The position numbers and the translations under genes were made by a program. From the NCBI GenBank assembly GCA_031255075.1, contig JAIRTF010000020.1, positions 1 through 5,714 of the forward strand: a stretch of 5,714 bases of DNA, read 5' to 3'. The DNA is from Bifidobacteriaceae bacterium (GTDB taxonomy: Bacteria > Actinomycetota > Actinomycetes > Actinomycetales > WQXJ01). Within the stretch, counting starts at the first letter, position 1. Each line of letters starts with the position of its first letter. Positions 1-5,205 of this stretch are shown here, piece after piece. The notes beneath the pieces are model-generated. The model was not told where the DNA came from and ran no database searches. It saw only the letters and a program-made list of their open reading frames with translations.

Positions 1-1004
1 GCCTCGTCGCGTTCCTCATCAAGACGCATCGGCGGGTACATGCCATCGGCATACCAATCCAAGTGGCCAGAGGTTTGGTACAGCTTGGCTTTGGTGATGT
101 GCGGACTGTAGACAAAGTCATAATCGGCTTCGATGTGCCGCCGCCGGGAGTATTCCTCCATCTCTTGGCGGATCACCGCGCCCTTGGGATGGAACACTGC
201 CAACCCTGAACCGATCTGATCCGGGAAAGAGAACAGGTCCAGTTCGGCCCCCAGTTTGCGGTGGTCGCGGCGCTCGGCTTCGGCCAACCGCTCGGTGTAC
301 GCGGCCAACTCTGCGGCATCGGCCCAGGCGGTGCCATAGATGCGCTGAAGCTGCTGGTTGTGCTCATCGCCCCGCCAATAGGCGGCGGCCGTGCGCATCA
401 GCTTGAAGGCGCCCTTCTTGATCAGCTTGGTGACCGGGATGTGCGGCCCGCGGCAAAGGTCCTTCCAAGCCACCGAGCCATCGCGGCGGAGGTTGTCATA
501 GATGGTCAACTCACCGGCGCCGACCTCCACCGACGCGCCATCAGCGGCGGTGTCGCTTTGGCCCTTCAGGCCGATCAGTTCCAGCTTGTACGGCTCGTCA
601 GCCAATTCGGCTCGGGCTTCGTCTTCGGAGACGACCCGCCGCCGGAATGTCTGGTTCTGGGCGGCCAGCCTGGTCATGACCTTCTCAAGTTGGCGGAGCT
701 GTTCTGGGGTGAACGGCTCGGTGACGTCGAAGTCGTAGTAGAAGCCGTCGGTGATGGGCGGGCCAATACCCAGTTTGGCTTCGGCATTGAGTTCCTGGAC
801 GGCTTGCGCCAGCAGGTGGGCCGTCGAATGGCGCAGGACCATCAAACCGTCTGGTTCGCTGAGAGTCACAGCCTCGACGGTGGCGCCCTCTGGCACCACC
901 TGGTCAAGGTCTTTCAATTCGCCGTCAACTCTCATGACCACCACGTCTGGCTGGTCTTTGAAGAGTTCTGCCCCAGTCCTGGCGTTAGCTGGTACCGGCA
1001 CCAC
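1..1004 (-). CDS. thrS: Threonyl-tRNA synthetase, N-terminal part (3' end beyond window)
   Basis: The enzyme charges tRNA-Thr with threonine in the cytoplasm and edits mischarged Ser-tRNA-Thr. Reading leftwards, one frame stays open from about 1004 to the window edge, giving about 334 residues. A shortened TGS-like domain (roughly residues 1-50) is followed by the editing domain with H59-S-T-A-H63 and, near its end, C184-R-G-P-H188. These match the HxxxH and CxxxH zinc-type editing motifs of class II ThrRS. The start of the catalytic core follows (DHRKLGAELDLFSF, then the SGHLDWYADGMYPPM stretch). The remaining catalytic core and anticodon-binding domain lie outside the window. An in-frame stop sits just upstream (1017-1019), so only GTG codons at 1010, 1004 or 1001 can start it. 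The GTG at 1004 is chosen because GAGAGGG lies 7 nt upstream. The N-terminus is about 14 residues shorter than E. coli ThrRS, judged from the position of the first His. Confidence 0.95.
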   Translation of the reverse strand, partial: MVPVPANARTGAELFKDQPDVVVMRVDGELKDLDQVVPEGATVEAVTLSEPDGLMVLRHSTAHLLAQAVQELNAEAKLGIGPPITDGFYYDFDVTEPFTPEQLRQLEKVMTRLAAQNQTFRRRVVSEDEARAELADEPYKLELIGLKGQSDTAADGASVEVGAGELTIYDNLRRDGSVAWKDLCRGPHIPVTKLIKKGAFKLMRTAAAYWRGDEHNQQLQRIYGTAWADAAELAAYTERLAEAERRDHRKLGAELDLFSFPDQIGSGLAVFHPKGAVIRQEMEEYSRRRHIEADYDFVYSPHITKAKLYQTSGHLDWYADGMYPPMRLDEERDE

Positions 1005-1011
1005 AGACACA

Positions 1012-1018
1012 CCCTCTC
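1012..1018 (-). promoter_or_regulatory. Ribosome binding site of thrS
   Basis: GAGAGGG on the minus strand lies 7 nt before the GTG at 1004-1002, 1 nt before the GTG at 1010, and 10 nt before the GTG at 1001. This spacing decides the start choice: the middle GTG fits best. Confidence 0.6.
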
Positions 1019-1040
1019 AATCGGTCGTTATTGCTGCTTG

Positions 1041-1069
1041 AGCCTACCGCGCCGGCGCCTGGCGAATCA
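1041..1069 (-). promoter_or_regulatory. Possible thrS promoter
   Basis: On the minus strand TAGGCT (1046-1041) fits the actinobacterial TANNNT -10 pattern, with TGATTC 17 nt upstream (1069-1064) as a weak -35 candidate. This would give a leader of roughly 30 nt before the GTG at 1004. The assignment rests on pattern and position only. The -35 is poor, and no T-box-like leader can fit in so short a space. Confidence 0.3.
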
Positions 1070-1122
1070 GACCCGCGGCGGCCCAGCCCGAAAACCACCC
1101 ACCATTTCGGCACCCTGGCTTG

Positions 1123-1133
1123 TAGTATTGGCG
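1123..1133 (+). promoter_or_regulatory. Promoter -10 element of paralog 1 (shared module)
   Basis: TAGTATTGGCG begins 50 nt before the ATG at 1173. TAGTAT fits the actinobacterial -10 pattern TANNNT. The same 11-mer, with at most one change, precedes the other two paralogs at 52 and 51 nt, which is the main reason to call it functional. No convincing -35 hexamer is seen at 16-18 nt upstream in any copy. Transcription would start around 1135, leaving a leader of about 38 nt. Confidence 0.6.
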
Positions 1134-1159
1134 CGAGCCCAACGCCCCGCCTCATCACC

Positions 1160-1165
1160 GAAAGG
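1160..1165 (+). promoter_or_regulatory. Ribosome binding site of paralog 1
   Basis: GAAAGG matches part of the Shine-Dalgarno sequence AGAAAGGAGG and sits exactly 7 nt before the ATG at 1173. It decides the start: the open frame runs on upstream to 261, but that extension lies antisense to thrS. The identical hexamer at identical spacing precedes both other paralogs. Confidence 0.8.
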
Positions 1166-1172
1166 CTTCCCT

Positions 1173-1988
1173 ATGTCAATGCCACCAGCCCAAGGCGGCT
1201 CTCCCTACGGACCAGGACCTGAATACGGGCCGCCGCAAGGTGCCGGCTATCCGCCGGCCGGCCAGCCAAGTCCGCCCGCTGCCCAGCCTCCGGCGGGTTA
1301 TCCTCCGGCCGCGCAGCAGCCACCCGCCGGCTATCCGCCGGCGGCCCAGCCATATCCGCCGGCTCAGCCCCAAGGTGGCTACGAAAGCCAAGGCTATGGC
1401 GCCTATCCGGGCGCTGAACAATACCCCCAGCAGCAGGGCCCGTATGGCCCCGCGCCCGGCCCCGGGGGCCCTTGGCCGCCGGCCCAGCAACCGCCCAAGA
1501 AGGGCAAGGGCATGCTGATTGGCATCATCATTGCTGCCGTGGTGCTGGTAGCGGCCGTGGCCGTGGTGCTGGTCCTGGTGCTCAGCAAAGACAAGGAGGA
1601 TGACCAGGCGGCTCCGACCAAATCGCCCAAACCATCAGCCAGTGAATCAGCCGAGCCAACCGCGGACCCGGACCCAACCCCGCCTAAGACCTCCGCCCCG
1701 CCGGATCCTGACCCCGGCCACGACCTTCCGGTCCCCAAGGTTGACGATGCTTGGTGCGACTCCTACTTCGATGCTGAGTGGGGAGGCTACGAAGAGTGGG
1801 AACTCGTTCTGGAGATTGCGGCGCCGGAAATGAAATCGTCCGTGGCGGATCTCATTGAGTACCTGAAAGCTTTGGACGACTGGTTTGATGATCCGGATGC
1901 CTCCTGGGAAGACATCCCTGAGTTCGATACGGTGCTGGAAAACCAGCTCTACGACTGGCTAGAGGAAGTGGTTGAGCAGTGCTACTGA
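1173..1988 (+). CDS. Proline-rich single-pass membrane protein with Cys-bracketed outer domain, paralog 1
   Basis: 271 residues; I do not recognise a named family and no function is assigned. The order is: conserved head (residues 1-19, starting MSMPPAQGGSPY); a Pro/Gly/Ala/Gln/Tyr-rich tail to about 106 with irregular GYPPA repeats (PPAGYPPAAQ occurs twice); PPKKGKG at 107-113; a hydrophobic helix at 114-137; then SKDKEDD and a Pro/Ser/Thr/Asp linker starting PTKSPKP (148-154). The C-terminal domain runs from about 190, with W194-C195-D196 at its beginning and C270 as the penultimate residue. It contains the family motif ALDDWFDDPD and is acidic and probably helical. The lysines before the helix and the lack of a cleavable signal suggest the tail is cytoplasmic and the Cys domain outside, where a C195-C270 disulfide could form. 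It is divergent from thrS and first of three tandem paralogs. The ATG at 1173 is chosen over the upstream open frame because the RBS, promoter and head sequence are shared by all three copies. Confidence 0.9.
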   Translation: MSMPPAQGGSPYGPGPEYGPPQGAGYPPAGQPSPPAAQPPAGYPPAAQQPPAGYPPAAQPYPPAQPQGGYESQGYGAYPGAEQYPQQQGPYGPAPGPGGPWPPAQQPPKKGKGMLIGIIIAAVVLVAAVAVVLVLVLSKDKEDDQAAPTKSPKPSASESAEPTADPDPTPPKTSAPPDPDPGHDLPVPKVDDAWCDSYFDAEWGGYEEWELVLEIAAPEMKSSVADLIEYLKALDDWFDDPDASWEDIPEFDTVLENQLYDWLEEVVEQCY

Positions 1989-2059
1989 GCTAGTCGGGCG
2001 CAGCACCGGCTGTAGATCATTCCAACCCGGCTATGGCACTGGTGATCTGGCCGGTTTCC

Positions 2060-2071
2060 GCCGCCGGCGGC
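2060..2071. repeat. Perfect 12-bp palindrome upstream of paralog 2
   Basis: GCCGCCGGCGGC is its own reverse complement and ends 11 nt before the TAGTAT of paralog 2. It could be an operator-like site or simply GC-rich chance. The other two promoters have no equivalent perfect palindrome at this place. Its position after paralog 1 would also allow a weak stem, but there is no loop or T tract to support a terminator. Confidence 0.35.
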
Positions 2072-2082
2072 TGATTGGCAAG

Positions 2083-2093
2083 TAGTATTGGCG
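2083..2093 (+). promoter_or_regulatory. Promoter -10 element of paralog 2 (shared module)
   Basis: TAGTATTGGCG is identical to the element before paralog 1 and lies 52 nt before the ATG at 2135. It sits in the 146-nt gap after paralog 1, so paralog 2 probably has its own transcript. No clear -35 is visible. Confidence 0.6.
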
Positions 2094-2121
2094 ACAGCAC
2101 GCCCCCCTGCTTTCTCCCAGC

Positions 2122-2127
2122 GAAAGG
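2122..2127 (+). promoter_or_regulatory. Ribosome binding site of paralog 2
   Basis: GAAAGG lies 7 nt before the ATG at 2135, as in the other two copies. It argues for this start rather than the in-frame upstream ATG at 2075, which would lie upstream of the -10 element. Confidence 0.8.
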
Positions 2128-2134
2128 CCCCGAC

Positions 2135-3106
2135 ATGTCAATCCCACCAGCCCCAGGCGGGCAACCTTATGGGCCGGGACCAGATTATGGCCAACAACCA
2201 GGGGGGTATCCTCCGGCGGCACCTCCTCAAGGCGGATATCCCCCGGATTGGGCGCCTCCTGGCGGCTATCCGCCACCGGCTCAGCCATACGCACCCGAAC
2301 AACCGCCAGCGGTGCAGCCATACGCACCCGACCAACCGACCGCGGTCCAGCCATACCCAACCGAACAACCGACCGCTGTCCAGCCGTACCCAGCCGAACA
2401 ACCGGCGGCGGCTTATCCGAGCGGCCCAGACTATGGCGGCTACCAGCCAACCGATCAGTACCAGCAATACCAGCAATACCAGCAGTATCAGCAGTACCAG
2501 GCGCCCTACGGCGGTCCTCCCGGACCTGGCGGACCAGCTGGCCCGTGGGGCCCAGGAGGGCCGCCGAAGAAGAGCAAAGGCCTGCTGATCGGCATCATTG
2601 GTGGGGCTGTCGCGTTCGTGACGGCCATCGTGGTGGTGCTGGTCTTGGCGTTGGGCAACGACAAAGACAACAGTTCGTCCGGCGACCCGACCAAATCCCC
2701 CAAACCCAAAGCTTCCGAGCCTGCCGAGCGTTCGCCAGAACCCACCAGGACCCCCAAACCAACCAAGACTCCCAAACCCACCAAGACCCCCAAGCCATCC
2801 ATCTCCCCGACGCCAGACGTCAGCTCCACCGACCTGCCGCCGGTCAACGTCTCTGACGCCTGGTGCGATGAGTATCTCGGCGCGCCACGCGGCTCGCTGG
2901 AGCGGCTCGAAATGCTCTGGGACATCCTGCCTGAAGAGTGGCAAGGCACCATGCAGACCTACTTGGAGGACCAAATAGCCCTCAACGACTGGTTGGACAA
3001 TCCGGACTCGGAGTTTCCCGGAGTTGACGGCGAGGCATTCGGTGTCATGATCATCTGGATTGCTGATGTAGCCAAGGCCTGCGGCGCCGACCCGCTCGTC
3101 GATTAG
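2135..3106 (+). CDS. Proline-rich single-pass membrane protein with Cys-bracketed outer domain, paralog 2
   Basis: 323 residues, the longest and most divergent of the three; function unknown. The head (MSIPPAPGGQPYGPGPDYG) is followed by GGYPP-type segments, four 11-residue QPYxxEQPxAV units (about residues 50-92) and a QYQ-rich stretch at 108-122, then a Gly/Pro collagen-like segment. PPKKSKG at 143-149 leads into one hydrophobic helix at 150-173. The linker begins PTKSPKP (185-191) and continues with TPKPTK repeats, rich in Lys, Pro and Thr. The C-terminal domain has W243-C244-D245-E246 and C316, with the family motif ALNDWLDNPD between them. Unlike the other copies it carries seven residues after the last Cys. 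Predicted topology is N-in, C-out, so the linker would span the wall side of the membrane. It has its own promoter-like element and RBS, with a 146-nt gap before and 179 nt after, so it is probably transcribed independently. Confidence 0.9.
   Translation: MSIPPAPGGQPYGPGPDYGQQPGGYPPAAPPQGGYPPDWAPPGGYPPPAQPYAPEQPPAVQPYAPDQPTAVQPYPTEQPTAVQPYPAEQPAAAYPSGPDYGGYQPTDQYQQYQQYQQYQQYQAPYGGPPGPGGPAGPWGPGGPPKKSKGLLIGIIGGAVAFVTAIVVVLVLALGNDKDNSSSGDPTKSPKPKASEPAERSPEPTRTPKPTKTPKPTKTPKPSISPTPDVSSTDLPPVNVSDAWCDEYLGAPRGSLERLEMLWDILPEEWQGTMQTYLEDQIALNDWLDNPDSEFPGVDGEAFGVMIIWIADVAKACGADPLVD
2282..2413 (+). repeat. 33-bp tandem repeats coding QPYxxEQPxAV
   Basis: Four units start at 2282, 2315, 2348 and 2381, each coding an 11-residue unit of the form QPY-(A/P)-x-(E/D)-QP-x-A-(V/A). 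The fourth has drifted at its end. Units are in frame and similar at DNA level (cagccatac recurs), indicating growth by unequal crossing over or slippage inside paralog 2. The unit differs from the one in paralog 3. Confidence 0.85.
2456..2500 (+). repeat. 9-bp QYQ tandem repeat
   Basis: Five successive copies of a 9-bp unit (CAG TAC CAG and synonymous forms) encode an uninterrupted Gln-Tyr-Gln run of 15 residues in the cytoplasmic tail of paralog 2. Only Gln and Tyr are present. Third-position differences (caa/cag, tac/tat) show that the run is not brand new. Confidence 0.9.
2739..2798 (+). repeat. Thr-Pro-Lys linker repeat of paralog 2
   Basis: In-frame repeats of ACC-AAG-ACT/C-CCC-AAA/G-CC code a TPKPTK pattern in the linker after the membrane helix. 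It lies in the part predicted to be outside the membrane. The other paralogs have only single or degenerate copies (for example KPTKTSDPPKP in paralog 3). Confidence 0.75.
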
Positions 3107-3234
3107 CAGGCCAAGACCTCGTAAACAGGCTGGCATTTCAGGCAGTCTGATAGATCCGATTCAGCCCACAGTCAACTACACAGCTCACCTTCCGGCGGCG
3201 TGGCACCGAAGGGCGTAGCCGCCAAGCTGACAGG

Positions 3235-3245
3235 TAGGATTGGCG
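3235..3245 (+). promoter_or_regulatory. Promoter -10 element of paralog 3 (shared module)
   Basis: TAGGATTGGCG differs by one base from the element of paralogs 1 and 2 and lies 51 nt before the ATG at 3286. It fits TANNNT. It stands within the 179-nt gap after paralog 2, which otherwise shows no gene and no clear terminator. Confidence 0.55.
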
Positions 3246-3272
3246 ATGGCGGAAAGGGCCGCCCCTTGAACC

Positions 3273-3278
3273 GAAAGG
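3273..3278 (+). promoter_or_regulatory. Ribosome binding site of paralog 3
   Basis: GAAAGG lies 7 nt before the ATG at 3286, matching the other two copies in sequence and spacing. Confidence 0.8.
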
Positions 3279-3285
3279 CCTACAC

Positions 3286-4140
3286 ATGTCAATCCCACCA
3301 GCCCAAGGCGGCGCTCCCTACGCTCCTGGCCCCGATTACAGCCAGCCCCAGGGCACTTATCCCCCGGCAGGGCCGCCGCAGGGTGGTTATCCCCCGGCAG
3401 GGCCACCCCAGGGTGGGTATCCGCCAGCCGGGCCACCCCAGGGTGGGTATCCGCCAGCCCAGCAGCCTTATCCGCCAGCCGGGCCACCTCAAGGTGGGTA
3501 TCCACCAGCTCAGCAGCCTTATCCACCGTCCCAGCAGCCCTACGGCGCCTACCCGCCGGCCGAACAGTCTCAGCCGTACCAGGCACCCTATGGCGGTCCT
3601 CCCGGACCCGGCGGACCTGGCGGTCCGGTTGGCCCGGGGGGCCCAGGAGGGCCGCCGAAGAAGGGCAAAGGGCTGCTTATCGGAATCATCATTGGCGCTG
3701 TGGTGCTGGTTGCCGCCATCGCCGTGGTGCTAGTCCTGGTGCTGAGCAAAGACAAGAAGGAAGACGGTCCAGACCCCACCAAATCGCCCAAGCCAACGGC
3801 GTCCGAGTCAGTCAAACCGTCGGATGACCCGGATCCAAAGCCGACCAAGACTTCCGACCCGCCAAAACCGACCGGCAACCCATCGATCAACGTCACCGAA
3901 GCCTGGTGCGATGAGTACCGCGCAGCTTCCTACAATTCGCCGGAGGAATTCGACCTGCTGCGGGAGGTCGTTCCGGACGATATGAAGGCGGACCTCGAAA
4001 CCTATATCGAGTATCAAGAGGCCCTAGACGCCTGGATATCAGACCCCGACGCGCCGATCATGGACATGCCGAAAATCGACCTCGATCTCCAGACCAGGGT
4101 CTTTAGCTGGATCATGGACCTCAACGTAGCCTGCATCTAG
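3286..4140 (+). CDS. Proline-rich single-pass membrane protein with Cys-bracketed outer domain, paralog 3
   Basis: 284 residues; function unknown. The head (MSIPPAQGGAPYAPGPDYS) is followed by a repeat tail of YPPAGPPQGG units and YPPAQQP units (residues 25-85), then a Gly/Pro/Val segment, PPKKGKG (123-129), one hydrophobic helix (130-153) and SKDKKEDG. The linker starts PTKSPKP (164-170). The C-terminal domain has W207-C208-D209-E210-Y211, the central motif ALDAWISDPD, and C283 as penultimate residue. The membrane helix is nearly the same as in paralog 1 (ending AVVLVLVLSKDK), while the Gly/Pro segment before it is closer to paralog 2, so the copies look mosaic. The basic residues before the helix suggest the tail is cytoplasmic and the Cys domain outside; a C208-C283 disulfide is likely but inferred. 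It is last in the array and ends facing the convergent phosphatase gene across a hairpin. Confidence 0.92.
   Translation: MSIPPAQGGAPYAPGPDYSQPQGTYPPAGPPQGGYPPAGPPQGGYPPAGPPQGGYPPAQQPYPPAGPPQGGYPPAQQPYPPSQQPYGAYPPAEQSQPYQAPYGGPPGPGGPGGPVGPGGPGGPPKKGKGLLIGIIIGAVVLVAAIAVVLVLVLSKDKKEDGPDPTKSPKPTASESVKPSDDPDPKPTKTSDPPKPTGNPSINVTEAWCDEYRAASYNSPEEFDLLREVVPDDMKADLETYIEYQEALDAWISDPDAPIMDMPKIDLDLQTRVFSWIMDLNVACI
3358..3540 (+). repeat. 30-bp and 21-bp tandem repeats coding YPPAGPPQGG and YPPAQQP
   Basis: Units begin at 3358, 3388 and 3418 (30 bp), 3448 (21 bp), 3469 (30 bp), 3499 and 3520 (21 bp). All start with a TAT codon and stay in frame. Units at 3388 and 3418 are nearly identical at DNA level, so expansion is fairly recent. 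Alternation of two unit types suggests duplication of a 51-bp composite. The protein part is the presumed cytoplasmic tail of paralog 3. Confidence 0.9.
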
Positions 4141-4153
4141 GCAGACCGCTGGA

Positions 4154-4190
4154 CCGTCCCGCCGCAGCTAACTGAACTGCGGCGGGATGG
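4154..4190. terminator. Convergent hairpin between paralog 3 and the phosphatase gene
   Basis: CCCGCCGCAG (4158-4167) pairs perfectly with CTGCGGCGGG (4177-4186) around a 9-nt loop. Outward extension adds a T-A pair, a G-T wobble and two C-G pairs, about 14 pairs in all. It lies 14 nt after the stop of paralog 3 and includes the stop codon of the minus-strand phosphatase (4168-4170) in its loop. There is no T tract on either side, as is common for GC-rich actinobacterial terminators, so it may serve both strands. Confidence 0.7.
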
Positions 4191-5205
4191 AGTCCCGTTC
4201 CAGGACCACTCCCCCATCGGTGGCCGTCCAGGCGGCCGCCGCGCCGGCTCTGACGGCTTCAACCGACGGACCCTCGCCCGGTGCGCGCGGTGGTTCTTCA
4301 ACCATCAACCGGTTGCCATCCACCCAGGCCCGGGCCTGGCCGCAAACCCAATAGGCGGAATCGGCCACGGGGGCCAGATGCGGTTGGCTCAGGGCCCGCA
4401 GGGCGGCGGCTATCAATCTGGGGCGCTCTTCGGGATGGGCCATGAACACATCGGCGGCGCTGTTCACGCCGGTTAGAACCATCATGCCGGGATAGCCCGC
4501 GTTGATGGCACCAGCCAAATCGGTGTCCAGACGGTCGCCCACAACCAGTGGCCGCCGCGCGGCGACCCGCTCAGCCGCCATGTGGAAAATCGAGGCGTGG
4601 GGTTTGCCGGCAGCCAGCGGGCGCACCCCGGTGGTGACAACCACGGCTTGGACCATGGCACCGTTGCCGGGCGCGAAACCGAACTCAGTCGGAAGGTTCT
4701 TGTCCAAGTTGGTGGCGAAGTAGGCCGACCCGGACTCAATGGCATAGGCCGCCTCCTCAAGATCACGCCAGGCCAGGGTGGGGCTCCAGCCCTGAATCAC
4801 CGCGGCCGGGCGTTCAACAGCGCCAGCCACCAGTTTGAAGCCGGCCCGCATGACCGCGTCCGCCAGCCCGTTTCCGCCCACCACGAGCACCTTTGAGCCG
4901 GGCTCGATGTGTTCTGCCATCAGCCGGACGCCGTCTTCAGCGGCGGTCACCACATCTTCGCGGACCGCCGGAATGCGCACCGATTCGAGTTTCGATGCCG
5001 CCAGCTTCGGCTGCCGTGAAGCGTTGTTGGTGACGAACACGAACCGCATCCCCGCTTTGCGGGCCGCCGCCACTCCTTCTGCCGCATAAGGTACCGGTTC
5101 ATTGCCGCGGAACAGCACGCCGTCCAAGTCCGTCAACGCCACGTCAAACCGGTCCGTCAATGGAACCGGCACATCCATCAGGGCTGTTGGTCCCGCTGCG
5201 GTCAT
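4168..5205 (-). CDS. HAD-superfamily IIA phosphatase (NagD / Rv1692-like)
   Basis: 345 residues. A haloacid-dehalogenase fold phosphatase acting in the cytoplasm on a small phosphate ester. Motif I is D26-L-D28-G (Asp nucleophile and acid/base), motif II T59-N-N, motif III K201 in GKPHASIF, and motif IV GD224-R-L-D-T-D229. The cap region carries the NagD-type signature TNLDKNLPTEFG followed by APGNGAMV, which marks the C2-cap HAD-IIA class. A C-terminal extension of about 80 residues follows the HAD fold, as in the M. tuberculosis homolog Rv1692, reported as a glycerol-3-phosphate phosphatase of glycerophospholipid recycling. Gene order with the TPR protein upstream fits that comparison, but the substrate here is inferred. 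The start ATG overlaps the upstream TPR stop by 4 nt (ATGA), so the two are probably co-transcribed and translationally coupled. The ATG at 5205 is favoured by that overlap, although a second Met lies at codon 10. Confidence 0.92.
   Translation of the reverse strand: MTAAGPTALMDVPVPLTDRFDVALTDLDGVLFRGNEPVPYAAEGVAAARKAGMRFVFVTNNASRQPKLAASKLESVRIPAVREDVVTAAEDGVRLMAEHIEPGSKVLVVGGNGLADAVMRAGFKLVAGAVERPAAVIQGWSPTLAWRDLEEAAYAIESGSAYFATNLDKNLPTEFGFAPGNGAMVQAVVVTTGVRPLAAGKPHASIFHMAAERVAARRPLVVGDRLDTDLAGAINAGYPGMMVLTGVNSAADVFMAHPEERPRLIAAALRALSQPHLAPVADSAYWVCGQARAWVDGNRLMVEEPPRAPGEGPSVEAVRAGAAAAWTATDGGVVLERDSIPPQFS

Noticed and set aside
261..1172. Long upstream extension of the paralog 1 open frame
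   Set aside because: It is antisense to thrS, whose protein is clearly recognisable. The RBS, -10 element and conserved head place the true start at 1173.
1989..2082. ACCGGC / GCCGGT inverted repeat as a terminator after paralog 1
   Set aside because: The arms are only 6 bp and about 40 nt apart, with no T tract.
2501..2560. Gly/Pro-rich segments as true collagen-like domains
   Set aside because: GPP/GGP triplets are too few and too irregular for a collagen triple helix.
2138..3136. Long minus-strand open frame across paralog 2, and similar ones under paralogs 1 and 3
   Set aside because: They mirror the Pro-rich repeats and lack an RBS or any recognisable domain. The plus strand shows the paralog family consistently.
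3107..3234. Terminator or small gene after paralog 2
   Set aside because: Only a 6-bp GGCTG-type stem with a long loop was found, and no open frame has an RBS or a recognisable product.
3358..3540. Regular repeats as a possible CRISPR array
   Set aside because: The units are contiguous, in frame and without unique spacers, and they code a Pro-rich protein segment.
1690..4140. Sortase (LPxTG) anchor or lipobox in the paralogs
   Set aside because: No LPxTG plus C-terminal hydrophobic tail is present, and no Cys follows an N-terminal signal peptide. The single hydrophobic helix is internal.
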